NCBI GenBank assembly: GCA_024663395.1 | Contig: JANFAH010000002.1 | Location: forward strand, 5,766,001-5,830,000 | Direction: 5' to 3' | From: Pisolithus tinctorius | Lineage: Eukaryota; Basidiomycota; Agaricomycetes; Boletales; Pisolithaceae | Length of the DNA: 64,000 nucleotides | In this document: positions 38,940 to 50,627 of the stretch, one piece after another | Layout: every line of letters starts with the position of its first letter | Numbering within the stretch: position 1 is the stretch's first letter | Notes under the pieces: model-generated | The model's input: only the letters and a program-made list of their open reading frames with translations | Told to the model about the DNA's origin: nothing | Databases searched by the model: none | Position numbers and translations under genes: made by a program

Positions 38940-40060
38940 CCTGTGTGCCAAAACACCAACACTTATATAGACCCTGAGATGGGTCCGCCTAAATAGATTA
39001 GCCAGTACACATGGACAGGCCTGAGGGACTAAAGTGTGAGCAACATATGTATGGGCCCATAAGTGCATTACCACAACATATGGGAGGGCCTGTGGTGGGT
39101 AAGGATGTTGAAACATTTAGATGGGCCCGTGACCAGTGAAGAATACTGAGCTGCTGTAAGACATGGATGGGCCCATCCTGGTAGGATACACCCCTGTCAC
39201 AACATCAAGGTGGGCCTGCCTATCATAACATGGAGAGGGTCACAACATAAGGACAGGCCCAGGAGGAATATCATTTATGGTGTTGCAAAATATAAATGGG
39301 CCCATCAGTAATGTGATTTCATAATGTCACAACATATGGATGGGCCTGTCAATAGTAAGATGTACCACTGTTGAAACATAAAGATGGGCCCATCACTAAT
39401 ATCATTTAATAGAGTCACAACATAAGGGTAGGCCCTTCAGTAGTATTATTTATATTGTTGCAACATATGGATGGGCCCATCCACAGTAAGATGTACCTCT
39501 GACGAAACATAAAGATGGGCCTGTCATTAATCTCATGTATAGCATCACAACATATGGACAGGCCCTTCAGTAGTATTATTTATATTGTCACAACATATGG
39601 GTGGGCCTGGCCCCAGTAAGATGTACCCTGTCAAAACATAAAGATGGGCCTGTCACTAGTATCATTGAATAGAGTCACAACATATGGATGGGCCCTTCAG
39701 TAATATTATTTATATTGTCACAACATATGGACAGGCCCATCCACAGCAAGATGTACCTCTGACAAAACATAAAGACAGGCCTGTCAGTAATCTCATGTAT
39801 AGCATCACAACATATGGATGGGCCCTTCAGTAGTATTATTTATATTGTCACAACATATGGGCAGGCCTGTCCACAGTAAGATGTACCTCTGACAAAACAT
39901 AAAGATGGGCCTGTCAGTAATCTCATGTATAGCATCACAACATATGGATGGGCCCTTCAGTAGTATTATTTGTATTGTCATAGCATATGGGCAGGCCCAG
40001 CCCCAGTAAGATGTACCCTGTTGAAACATAAAGATGGGCCTGTCACTAATGGATTTGGCA
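38940..40060 (+). repeat. satellite: 130-bp units of ~43-bp subrepeats
   Basis: The motif CACAACATATGGATGGGCCC recurs with variations throughout. Equivalent positions at 39541, 39671, 39801 and 39931 are exactly 130 bp apart, and each 130-bp unit contains three diverged subunits (CACAACATATGG, a second CACAACATATGG, and AAACATAAAGATGGGCC). The left part is more diverged than the right part. Confidence 0.85.
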
Positions 40061-40310
40061 TCCCTGGCACCCACTGAACAGCAGCTTTCAATGGACACCA
40101 TGCTGGCATGAATCAGAGATGATTTGAGTGACCCAGATCTCACAAGCTGCACCCTGGATGTATTTGGCATTAATCAGACTATTTCCAGCCATCCACCCAT
40201 TCGTATTGAGCGGATGCAGTATCCCCAGCACCCGCTGAACAGTGGCTTTCCATGGACACCATTCCGACATGAATTGGAGCTGATTTCCATGACCCAGATC
40301 ATATCTGCCC
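40047..40310 (+). repeat. tandem pair, 161-bp offset
   Basis: Sequence around 40047-40135 recurs at about 40208-40300. Shared pieces include GAACAG, GGACACCAT and TGACCCAGATC. The second copy keeps CpG where the first has CA or TG. A plus-strand frame across the second copy reads like protein (PWTPFRHELELI), perhaps a transposase fragment, but the family is uncertain. Confidence 0.6.
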
Positions 40311-40375
40311 AACCCCCCTCCTGCCCTTTGGAGTTTCTCCCCACAAATCCCCACAGTTTATTTTCATCACTCCTC

Positions 40376-41404
40376 TGAATTTTATGTGATTACATAAGCA
40401 TAAAAAAGCGCAGCCACTACTCCCAGAAACATGTCCTCATTTGGCATGTGCCTGATATCCAACATTCCCACACACTGCCCTCATTGTCCCCAGCCTCCCC
40501 TTTCTTTCTGGGCTCTGTCCCTTCACTGTAGGCATTGTATAAGATAGTTACATGTACTATAAGTCCATTAGACCATAAATGAATGCTTTTCTGCCCATCC
40601 TAATGGGCCTAAATAATTGCAATGTCTGATTGGGGCAAAACCAGAAAAAGCAATTGCTTTTTTGATATATTGGTTATATCTATCTATTTATTGTGTCCCC
40701 TTGAAGGGGCCATGTGTCCCTACAACATATCACAAGTTGATAGGCTGGGATGGCATGCTTCAAGTGTAGTAAAACTGGAAATTATCTTAGGGGCTCAAAC
40801 AAAAAATGTGTTTGCATTTTTGATATATCTGACATGGGCACTTGAAAAAGGAACTAGCTTTGAGGATGGTTCTGTACCTACTGTTGGAGCACAGTATGCC
40901 ATCCAGTCTACACCAAGTTGATTATGTAATATGTTAGGTACTTAGTTTACACTTCTTCTTACCTTACACCTCAGACTTTGTCATTTCAAGTCTGAGGTAT
41001 GGTGCTATTTTCACTACTACAGTACACCTCTTTACTCACAACCTATGCAGTTCTGTGTCTAGGTTAGTAGATAATATAGACTTCATCATTTCAAGTCTGA
41101 GTTCTGTGTCTAGGCTAACTTGAGTAGCCTTCTGCTCTCACCCTACCCACAAAACCTACAACATATCAACAGCTCATAATGTGGGGCAGACACCTTGAGG
41201 TGTTGTGCCATGATCTCTTCCTGCTGGATGTCCCATTATGACCCTGGGCTGTAAGGTCCTCCAGTGGACCACTATGTGCTTCAAATACCAATCCAGCCAG
41301 GATGGGCAGAAAACTGAACTTTGTTGATTCTCAAAGGAAGGGTGGACTTGTGTTGCTAAAGACCACTGAAGTCTGTTGGAGATGGTGCATTCTGTGTATT
41401 ACTC
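40376..41404. other. AT-rich TE-derived filler
   Basis: No coding domain recognised. Two local duplications are visible: TTTTTGATATAT with flanks near 40660 and 40817, and TCATTTCAAGTCTGAG near 40981 and 41087. Probably decayed transposon sequence. Confidence 0.4.
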
Positions 41405-41760
41405 TTCATGGATAATTATTCCCAAAGTTCTGATCTAATCCCCAAGCAACTGACATTAGTACTCAAACCATATAGCTCAGTGATTAAACCACAAGGTCAA
41501 CACCCAAGAGACTGCTGGTTCAATCCCACCTTTAGTCACATGTTCATCAAGGTCATCTTTGTAGAACAACCAAGAGGCAATGATGGGACATCCCACCCCC
41601 CATTTTTGGAGGCCAGTGGGAGGTCCCATGATAGCTTTGGAGGCTACTGTGGGACATCCAAGCCCCCTTTCTATAGACAGTGGGATGTCCCATGATAGCT
41701 TTGAAGGCTACTGTGGGACATCCAACCCCCCTTTCCAGAGGTCAGTGGGATGTCACTTCA
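41405..41760 (+). mobile_element. tRNA-headed SINE, copy 1
   Basis: A tRNA-like head (about 41470-41530) has an A-box-like TAGCTCAGTGATTAAACC and a B-box GGTTCAATCCC at 41517-41527. It is followed by a tail with GGGACATCCCACC units. The same order of head and tail recurs at 42700-42880, with shared sequence upstream of the head as well. Limits are approximate. Confidence 0.65.
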
Positions 41761-41770
41761 GGTAACCATT

Positions 41771-41915
41771 TTTTATAAGCGTTTAGGCTGAATAGTTTCT
41801 CCAAACCATCCAGCCTAATAGCCTCCCAGACCAAGGTCTGCCCAGGGACATCTGGTCATGTCCCAGGGCTATGCAGATTTTTAGGCCCTGGGACAGATGG
41901 GATTTCCCACATAGC
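41771..41915 (+). repeat. dispersed repeat, copy 2
   Basis: Diverged copy of 37188-37330, with CAGGGACATCTGGTCATGTC. It follows directly on the SINE-type tail, so both repeats may belong to one larger family. Confidence 0.6.
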
Positions 41916-42482
41916 CATCCATTCAAATGCAATTATTTGGGATGTCCCAAGACTGCCTTGGGTGACTGGGGTCCCTACTCCTGAAAGTGCAGCTTATATT
42001 AGCATTGAAATAGCTGCAGAAATCCTAGCCCCCTTGCTCCTCTGACAGATTTAATCCACAAAGTATCCTTTGACCTATACATCCCCTCCCATCCCACCAT
42101 GCATAGTAGTATACAATAGTACTTTTCATGTACATCTTTGCAATGTGATTCTGCTGTATTGGGACATCTCACTAGTTGCCAGGGAGATGACCCACCTGGG
42201 CCTCCACATTTGCCTTGAAAATTGCAATAATAAATTCAATCAATTTGTGTCTATACCTCATGCAATTTGTACTGTATGAAGGAAGAAGTGAATGGTTTTC
42301 AAACACTTGTGTGACAAGCCAATATCTCAAAGTCCCCCACATAGAACATGGTGTTGGTCACCTTTGCAACACCATCTACAGAGGGCAGAATGTCCCAGAT
42401 GAGCCTCTGAGGTTGTCATGGGGCATTGGGCTGGTCTGCAAAGGTAACTTAGGAGGATGTGCCATCATAGCCCTCTGAGGCT

Positions 42483-42665
42483 GGGATGGGACATCCCACC
42501 CTCCCCACTGCCAACCAGTGGGATGTCCCCCAACAGCCTCTAAGCCTACATTGGGACATCCCACCCTCCCCTTTGCCAACCAGTGGGATGTCTCACAACA
42601 GCCTCTAAGGCTACATTGGGACATCCCTCCCCCCCTCTGGCAACCAGTGGGATGTCCCACAGCAG
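42483..42665 (+). repeat. tandem array, ~64-bp monomer (short)
   Basis: About three monomers, each with GGGACATCCC, a pyrimidine run, CAGTGGGATGTC and CAACAGCCTCTAAGG. The half-sites GGGACATCCC and GGGATGTCCC are near complements, so each monomer can fold. Confidence 0.75.
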
Positions 42666-42699
42666 CCTCTGAGCAAGTGGGGAATGGTGCATTGCTCTT

Positions 42700-42880
42700 C
42701 ACATAGTCTTGTTCCCATGTCACTGGTTTACCCCCATGCTACTGATATTAGTACCTGGACAATATATATTTGCTCAACTGTTAGAGCACTGGTTATCACC
42801 TAAGAGGTTGCTTCAATCCCAGCTCTGGTCACATTTCCATCATAAGGCTACATTGGGACATCCCACTTCCCCCTCTGGCA
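42700..42880 (+). mobile_element. tRNA-headed SINE, copy 2
   Basis: Head about 42768-42824 with TTGCTCAACTGTTAGAGCAC (A-box region) and GTTGCTTCAATCCC (B-box region), followed by AAGGCTACATTGGGACATCC, the 64-bp array monomer. This links the SINE tail to the neighbouring arrays. Confidence 0.65.
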
Positions 42881-43129
42881 GCTGGGGGTAGTGTTGCTGT
42901 GGCTCAGGGAGCTGTCCTAAGCCAAGGGCCATACCACATCTATATTGTTGAGTATTAAAATAATTATTGTGAATTTGGTATGTGGCAACACAAGGCTACA
43001 TTTGGTAATAGTTGTCATAGTGACTAATCTGCTTGTTGTTGAGCAGGTCAGCCTTTGGAGCTGAGCCACAGCAACACTAGCTGAGGCTATGTACCAGAAC
43101 ACCCTCTTGGGTTATATTGGGACATTCCA

Positions 43130-43580
43130 CCCCACTCTCCAGCAGCCAGTGGGATATCCCACAAGAGTCTCTTAGGCTAAGTTGGGACATCCCACTGTCC
43201 CCCTTCTGAGGCTGGTGTGGGGCATCCCACCCTCCCCTTTGTCACCCAGTGGGATGTCCCACAATACCCTCTAAGGCTACATTGGGACATCCCACCCTCC
43301 CCTTTTCCAAGCAGTGGGATGTCTCACAACAGCCTCTAAGGCTACATTGGGACATCCCTCCCCCCTTCTGGCAAGCAGTGGGATGTCCCACAGCAGCCTC
43401 TAAGGCTACATTGGGATGTCCCACCCTCCCCTTTGGCAAGCAGTGGGATGTCCCACAACAGCCCCTAAGGCTACATTGGGACATCCCACCCCCCCTCTGT
43501 CAAGCAGTGGGATGTCCCACAACAGCCTCTAAGGCTACATTGTGACATCCCACCTACCCCTCTGCCAACCAGTGGGATAT
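43130..43580 (+). repeat. tandem array, 64-65-bp monomer (long)
   Basis: GGCTACATTG recurs with GCTAC starting at 43276, 43341, 43405, 43470 and 43534, that is every 64-65 bp. Monomers match those at 42483-42665 and the SINE tail at 42847. Confidence 0.85.
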
Positions 43581-43700
43581 TCTACATTTTACCCATGCAT
43601 ATGTCTTGCAAACATGATGCTCAAAAAAAATTCTATTTAAACACACCAAATAGATTATAATATGTCTCTATCACCCTTATCTGTATCAAACTCTTTTATG

Positions 43701-46700
43701 TCAAGATGATGGTGGATCCATATCCAGTAGGTCATTCTCCCATTCTTCTCCCCAATAGAATTCTTCCAATGGCATATCACTTTGTTGGTGATATTCATCT
43801 GCCAGGGCAAATTCTTCAGCAACACATAGCAACCCATCATCCATCACTTCATCCTCATCCTCTTCACCCTCTGACTCCAATCCATCAAACCTCTCCTCAT
43901 TATCACCATCAATATATATAACATGACCACCCTGCACCATGCTGTGCAGTTCTTCATCACTTGCACCCCAGTTCTCATTAGGTGTTCCAGGATAGCCTCT
44001 AAGTTGCCTCTTCCACAAGATGCATAGACCTGCTAGTCTCAATGCTCTGCAGTCAAGTTCATATGCAAGATCAACATCTGCAATGTGTCAGTCATGGTAA
44101 TGCAATGACACATGTCTCTTACCAGCACTCTGTCTGGTTTTCTGCACATGACCCCACTCTTCAGAAAACCACTCTGTCAAAGCTCTTCTTCCCTGCAACA
44201 GGTGCCTTTCCTCTTCTTCACAACACCTCAGCTCAAGGAGTGATCTGATCCCTGAGCACATTTTTTCATCAGCTAACCATGGGGGTAGTAACCCATCTGA
44301 ATCATCCCCAAGGCCAATATCCTGCCAAATATCATCATCCACATCCAGTTGAACAAAGAGTCCCTTGGGATCAGGAGTGGGGCTATTGACCCCTGAGGAG
44401 CTTTTCCCTTGTGTATGAGGCCTACAATTTGCAGACACAGATTATTGTAGCTACTGGCAAGCTTGGCTATTCCTGGTTCTCATCGCTTCACAGATGCTTC
44501 TGTGTGGTTTTAAAGTCTTTGTTCTTCAAGGCAAGTCAAATACAAGGGTATTCATGAATGATGACCTCTTACCACTGAGAGTCTGCTGATATGAGCATTC
44601 CAGTCTTTCCAACTCAAACTTTTGTTGGTGCAGATGATCTCTGATATGTTTCTTGATTGCTAATGCATGCATGTGAAGCTATGAAACATGGTCTCAATTA
44701 GATTAAACCATGTAGAAAATACACTGCCACTAACTTGAAGATAAGCACTCTTTTGGATACTAGCAAGATTTGAATGCCCATTTATGCCTAGGGTTGCCCT
44801 CTGGTTCTGCAAAGCTTCTTTAAAACACTTAACCTTTTGATGACACTCTGCAATTTGGATATTCAAGCTTGTCATGTCAGCAACCCCATGGAGAAGATCT
44901 TTCTCCAGCACTTCTAGCTTGGCCTCATAATTTGCCAATGATTTCTGAGTTGCCATGATTTGCAATATCATATTCTCAGTGGCTTTGGAGCTGTGACCTA
45001 ATTTGATGGTGAGCAGGAGTCATTATTTATATCAGCAGCTTATGAGGAGCTGGCTTTGTCTGTGCAGAGACTTGAGCAACCCATTCAGCTTGAAGAGTTG
45101 GGATATCAACTCCACATCTCCTTAGGCCTCTGTTTGCAGCAGCCTTCTTTTCTTGGCAATGATTCCAGCAACACAAAAGCCACTGGCCCAAATCAGTGAG
45201 ACTCTTCATGTCCAGGTGGCACACCTGGAAGTCAATAACAAAGAGGCATTGATGATACTGAATAATAAGTTAGCTTGAAACAGATGTGGCATACTGCACA
45301 CATACCCCAGAAACATGAAGAGATGGTATCAGCCCTTTGATTGAACTCCAAAAATGCTCACATCCCTCTCCATCAGATAGCCCAAATCCTTCACATTTTC
45401 AGGGGTGATAGATAAGCTGACATTCCCATTGATGACCAAAGGCATGAAATACTGAGATGGCAAAAGAAATACATGGCAGAAATGACTTGAGAAAACCCCA
45501 CTTCCTGCAGCTCTGTTCCAGTTGACAACCTATGTCATATAACAGCCCAATGTGAAAATTATCTGGGAGATGGCCAAAAAGAGATTTGATGAGGGCAAGT
45601 GCATAATGTTGCCTCTCCCCAGCTGAAGTCATATTTGCAAGGTAAATGACATGATCATGACAACAGAGTAGGGCCATGACACCAGTATCTGAAAAGAACT
45701 GGGTACTTGCCTACACTGCCATCAGACCAATGGACTCAGAATAAATGATTAAGACTCACTTTCTGGCACCTCTCATCAGCTGCAGTAAAGGACTCATTAC
45801 AACCCTTCAGCACTGACATTGTTATCCTCATTCCCTCTTCAAACTCATCCTCCCCATCACCAAGATAATTCTTTTTCAAAGCCTGTCCACTCCTCCTTTG
45901 GGTTGAAGACTTTGACTTTGACAACTCATTAACCTCATGCTCCATAGCACAAATATCTTCTTGTGAAAGAAAGACTGTAGCTGTAGGGTTTACTGGATCA
46001 TCTAGATGCCCACTTCTGCACTTCTGAGTAAAACAAGCATCAATGCAAACAATTGCATCAGCATCAGAAAAGCTAGAACAAAGGAAATTTTAGCAGTTGA
46101 CAAAACTATATCCACCAAGTGACATACCCATGTTCACTATTATTGCTCTGCCAGCTCTGGCTGCCAAAGCACAGAGGACAACACTGTCATAGGTATTCTG
46201 ATGGCCTCATCTTTGAACTGAGGACATCATTGTCTGGGGAACTTGGCAATGGCATTGCAGAGGGGATGTTTGATGGTGGACTAGCAGGTTCTTGCAGTTA
46301 TTGTTGGACATATTCATCAAGGGATGTTTCCAGAATACAATACCAGTGATATGCATTACTGAACCTCTGGCATATACCCTCCTGCAAGTATCATCAGCAA
46401 TGATCCATGACTGAGAAGAACAACCAAAGTATGCATTAATAATACAGCAACATCACCACAAACAATACCAACAAACATCCTACCCTATCAATATAACACT
46501 ACAGCAGTCCCAAGAAACAGAACATGTCACACATGCATGCACTTATAACCATGAAATAGCCATGCATCAGATTAAGATATACTACCTACGTAGCAGAGTC
46601 ATCTGTACTACAGTCACTATGGCAGTAATGTATGTTTTATGAAGTGGAAAAAATGGGGTAATGATACAAAACATGACAATTCCATACCTTTGTGTCCACC

Positions 46701-47137
46701 TTATAACCCATAGCTGCAAGGTATGCCTCAAGGGACTCACACCATACTGAAGTGTTTGGAGGTATGCACATGAAGAGTTGTCAGATGAAGCCAAGAAGCT
46801 GTAGGCTAACAGCAAGTGTTGGCCCCAGTGGGGCACAGGGGAAGTAGCCCATCCAAAGGAGTTGGAGGGCTGCAGGTGCACAAGGACCGACAGCCAGATC
46901 AACTGATTGCAGAGCTGCCATGAATGTATCTAAGCAGAGGAAAATGATGAAGAACATAGAAATCTCACCATTGAAATCAATGCAAATGACTCTCAGTTTT
47001 TGAGTCTGGTGACAATCACATGTCAGCAGTTTGTAGTCAACAGGATTCCAGAAGTGGTTGGATAGTTGTTGATGTGCAAGGTATGGCTGAAGGAGGGAAG
47101 GGATGACAGTGTGCAACCACCACTGCCACTGCTTCAT
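43701..47137 (-). pseudogene. KDZ-family (CxC2) transposase, degenerate
   Basis: Minus-strand pieces in several frames follow the order of KDZ transposases. The N-terminal part (47137-46780) has TCDCHQTQKLRVICIDF and LLWMGYFPCAPLGPTLAVS. Next comes IVCIDACFTQKCRSGHLDD with AMEHEVNELSK (about 46070-45736). The catalytic-core region (45677-45399) reads MALLCCHDHVIYLANMTSAG, then HIGLLYDIGCQLE, then ISVFHAFGHQWECQLIY. The C-terminal pieces are QAEWVAQVSAQTKPAP (45224-45027), a coiled-coil region (44971-44660), and acidic tails ending at 43701. Frames shift between pieces and stops interrupt it, so it is not functional, although some breaks could be introns. KDZ elements are DNA transposons abundant in mushrooms. 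Terminal repeats were not identified. Confidence 0.82.
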
Positions 47138-49892
47138 TTTTTTCGGGCATTCCTAGATGGTGACAAGAGCAGGTCTTGGCTAGTATGTAGCCCATTGGTT
47201 AAGTGGTCAAAAGTGGCATCATGGGAGAGGTCACATTCACTACCCACAGAAGGCTCTAATGGGCAAGCAGTGCTTGAAGCAGAGCAGCATCAGATGTGTG
47301 GGTTGGAGGAATCACTGGGGTGTTGTGTGAAAGTGTGACAGCCAGGTAAGGTGAGCAAGTGCTCAACAGGAAGGTAAAGCCCTGCAGTTCCAGGAACACA
47401 GCACAAAGGTTCAGCAGTCTGATGGTCAACAAGGACCATGAGATCATCCACATGGAGTGAGTCAGGAATCTGGTTTGTTGGGGTGGTAACTCATACAGAG
47501 GGACCATGCCTAGTAAACTGTTTCAGTCAACAAAAAGACATCTATGAAATTCAGTCAGACACATAAACTGTCTAGGCAAGTTAGTGGTAGATGACGTTCC
47601 TGCAACACCAAGTTACAGGACTGTGACCAGGACACTGAATCCTGGTTGCTGGAAGGCAACCCCAAGATGCCACCAGCATGTCTCCAATAGTTAGCCTCCA
47701 GCATAGAAAAGCAAACTGACCTTTGCACATGACTAGTGAGGGCAATGGGGAAAGAGACAGAGCAAGTGTGTGATGAACAAAATGAGATTGCAATTGTGGC
47801 ATGCTATGAATATTGTTCAGGAAATGTACGAAGTAAAAATGGTATTGGGGAATGATGAAGGAGGTTACCAACTATTTGAACCATAACCATGCAGTGCAGT
47901 TGGAATAAGGCAGGGAAGAAGGGGCAGATGAACAAAAGTATCAAAGAATGACTGTACATAAAATATAGCCAACTTCTTTTCCATTGCCCAGATATGCTGT
48001 GAGTCAAAGTGAGGAAAGCTGGTGAAAACCAACCAAATCCAACACAAAAGACAAGTAGAAGTGAGTGGTGGTTTGCCTCCACAGAACCTGGAGGGCAGAA
48101 AAAACCTGATGTGGAGGGGGGACTTCAAGTAGAGTGCTCCTGGCACAAGTCATTGATGAGTTATGCAGGAGAAGACAAGCAAGCAATAACTGGACAGGGG
48201 ATGCTGAACAGAGTGAAGGTGTTCAGCTGAAAGGACTTCTGGAATGATGGACTTTGATAAAACATGCTCCTGGCACAAGTCAATGATGAGTTACACAGGA
48301 GTGGAGGAATGACTAAGTATATGTGCTGACTAAGCATGGGAATAAAGTTTCAGATAAATGATGGAGGTAAATAGACCCCTTTGTGGAGCCTCAACTACCA
48401 AATGATATGAATGAAGACAGATAGACTCTTCCAAATGAGCCTCAACTGTTGACAATGAGTTATGCTGAACTGAGCTGAACTGACTGCCAAGTGACTTCTG
48501 GATTGCTTTTTCACTTGTGGGTTGTAGCTAAGTACATGGGGGTTTATATGCTGTGGGGGAGAGTGCAGCTTGTGACAAACAAGGCACAAACACTTGGTAA
48601 GTAATGAGTAAGGACTGAGTAATCATGATGAGTAAGTGAGAAATGAAAAGTAAGCAAGCAAAGAGGATTGGTAAGTATTGGCAATGAGTGAGTCAAGGAT
48701 AGTCAAAATATCACAAAATGAGTCAAATAGGGTCAGAAACTGAGTAAGCACACTGATATCACATTAGGGGGTGGTGATGCAAGTCAGATCTCAGTGGAGA
48801 CATCTCTAGATTCAAAGATGGCATGACAGATGGACAGTGTTTCCAGATAGGGAAGTATTAATTCCAGAATTGAAGGGCATGAGTCAGGCGTCAAAGGGGC
48901 TAGGGCATTGGGGGTCTATGGGGCAATGGGAGCATAAGCAATCATGTCTCCCACCCTTTCATCCTCTCAGTGAAGTTAACAAAAGCTTCATGAATGGGGC
49001 TCTGATGGAGGAGGAGAAGGGGGGATGTCTTCTGCTGGATCTTGCAGTAAGAAGGCAAGATGCATGTCATACTCATCATGGATGCAATCAGGGAGGCTGG
49101 AGAACAGTAGATTATGCTGCAGCTGTCACAATGTGGGGAGAATGATGGACAAGATTGGAATAAAGATGGTGCAGGGAGCAGGGAGGAATGATCCATATGC
49201 TTCATCAACTGGGGAGACCAAAACAACCACATAAGACCTTTCTAACTGAGTGACAGGCCTGAGGCAACCAAAGAATGTCCTTCTGCAAGTCATACTGACA
49301 AGGAGAACACACTGACCAAGCTGCATGGGATAGGATGGGGCTGACAATGATGGGATGAACCAGGGGGCTTCAGGACAGAAGCTGGTGGGAACACCTGGCA
49401 GATATATGTAGCCACTGTCTCTGGCAAATGAGACAAGCAAGATGATTGATGAAGAGGCAGCCATTATTGATGGACCTAGCAAAATGAGCATCTGATGAAT
49501 GGAGTGCTGTAGAAATGTGTAGGGTGCAAGGATCCTCTCCAAATTTAGAAGGCAGAATTGCATGGCTGAGCACTTCAAGTGAGTGTGAGAATGGAGTCGA
49601 TATCTTTGGAAATGGTGGAGATATGACAAAAACCAGAATGCCATACATGGGCACTAAAAACTTTTAATGCATGCTTAACTCACTTCCTCTTTTCTCTCTA
49701 GCACTGAAGACTTGTTCTTGTGTGAAGGATGACTGCTCACATCCAGCAGTCTTTCTATGCATGGGGCCTTTAGTCTTTATCTGCATGCATGGGCATTGTG
49801 CACAACTCATTGACAAGTTAGGCAGAGTCAGTTGTAACCATTGAAGTAGGAAGAACCTTCTTCCAGTGATCTCATAGTGACATGCACACTCT
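47138..49892. other. unresolved TE-derived sequence
   Basis: No domain was recognised. A tRNA-like stretch lies near 47189-47255. A 36-bp unit starting GCTCCTGGCACAAGTCA occurs at 48136 and again at 48265. A purine-rich TTAGGGGGTGGTGATGC at about 48765 resembles a polypurine tract next to an LTR start. The region may include the 3' LTR of the gypsy relic to its right. Confidence 0.4.
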
Positions 49893-50588
49893 CTATGTAC
49901 TTCCATCCTCACTCCCTTCTGCCCACATGACTAAGTGCTTCTCACACTTGACTAGCCCCTCTCCCCCTACTACATGTGGCCCCATCAAAAAAATGGCAGT
50001 GTCCTCATCACCTAAAGCCTCTACCACTCTGTCCATCTCTGGGCCTTCTGCATCTGTGGTGGCCCCTTCAGTTCTGCTACCTGCAGTCCCATTGTCTTCT
50101 TCAGTCCCACCATCTGTGGTTTCATTGTCCTCACTGTTGTCCTTTTGTCCCATGTCCCCCACTGATTCCCTTGTTCTCTTATTCTCCCCATTCATCTCTA
50201 CCACTCATTGTGCTAACCCCCTTATATATTCCTCTTGCTCCTTAGATAGTCTGGTTCCTTCCTTTGGTATAAAGGACCATAGTTGTCATGTGCTGTATTT
50301 GCCAGGTAGTTGTGTACCATTCAGTGTTTCAAGCCAGTATGAGTTGTGTATTCTTGATATGACTCAGTGTGGTTGTGACCACTTTGGTATTAACTTTCAA
50401 TCTGTTTTGAAAGTGTAGTCAGTGTCACTTTGGTAAACTTGGATGAGTTGTCTGGTATTGAACACTACTTCTCCTGGGTGTCTTTGCAGTATGCATTTGT
50501 CAAAAACTGCCTTGCATTTTATTGCATGTTTGACTGCCCCATTGTACCTGTTGAAGCATTGTTGTGTTGCATAGGTGGTGTGCATCAT
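49893..50588 (-). pseudogene. gypsy polyprotein C-terminal tail
   Basis: The minus strand reads HALKxK-like AVKHAIKCKAVFDK, then VVFNTRQLIQVYQSDTDYTF, then after stops FIPKEGTRLSKEQEEYIRGL. This is the post-integrase tail of the basidiomycete gypsy family. Acidic codons follow to a stop at 49893. Premature stops sit where Arg or Gln would be expected. Confidence 0.7.
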
Positions 50589-50627
50589 GGCATCAATGTT
50601 GTTAATTGGTGTTGTGTTATTGTTCAG

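Noticed and set aside
41470..42824. tRNA genes at the two tRNA-like heads
   Set aside because: A proper acceptor stem and cloverleaf could not be drawn, and the copies continue into shared non-tRNA tails; SINE heads fit better.
38940..43580. Regular repeats that could suggest a CRISPR array
   Set aside because: Eukaryotic context, no constant repeat with variable spacers, and whole units are repeated; these are satellites.
49126..49644. A 172-codon minus-strand frame in the island
   Set aside because: No motif, high hydrophobic bias expected from TG/CA-rich decayed DNA, and no splice or domain context.
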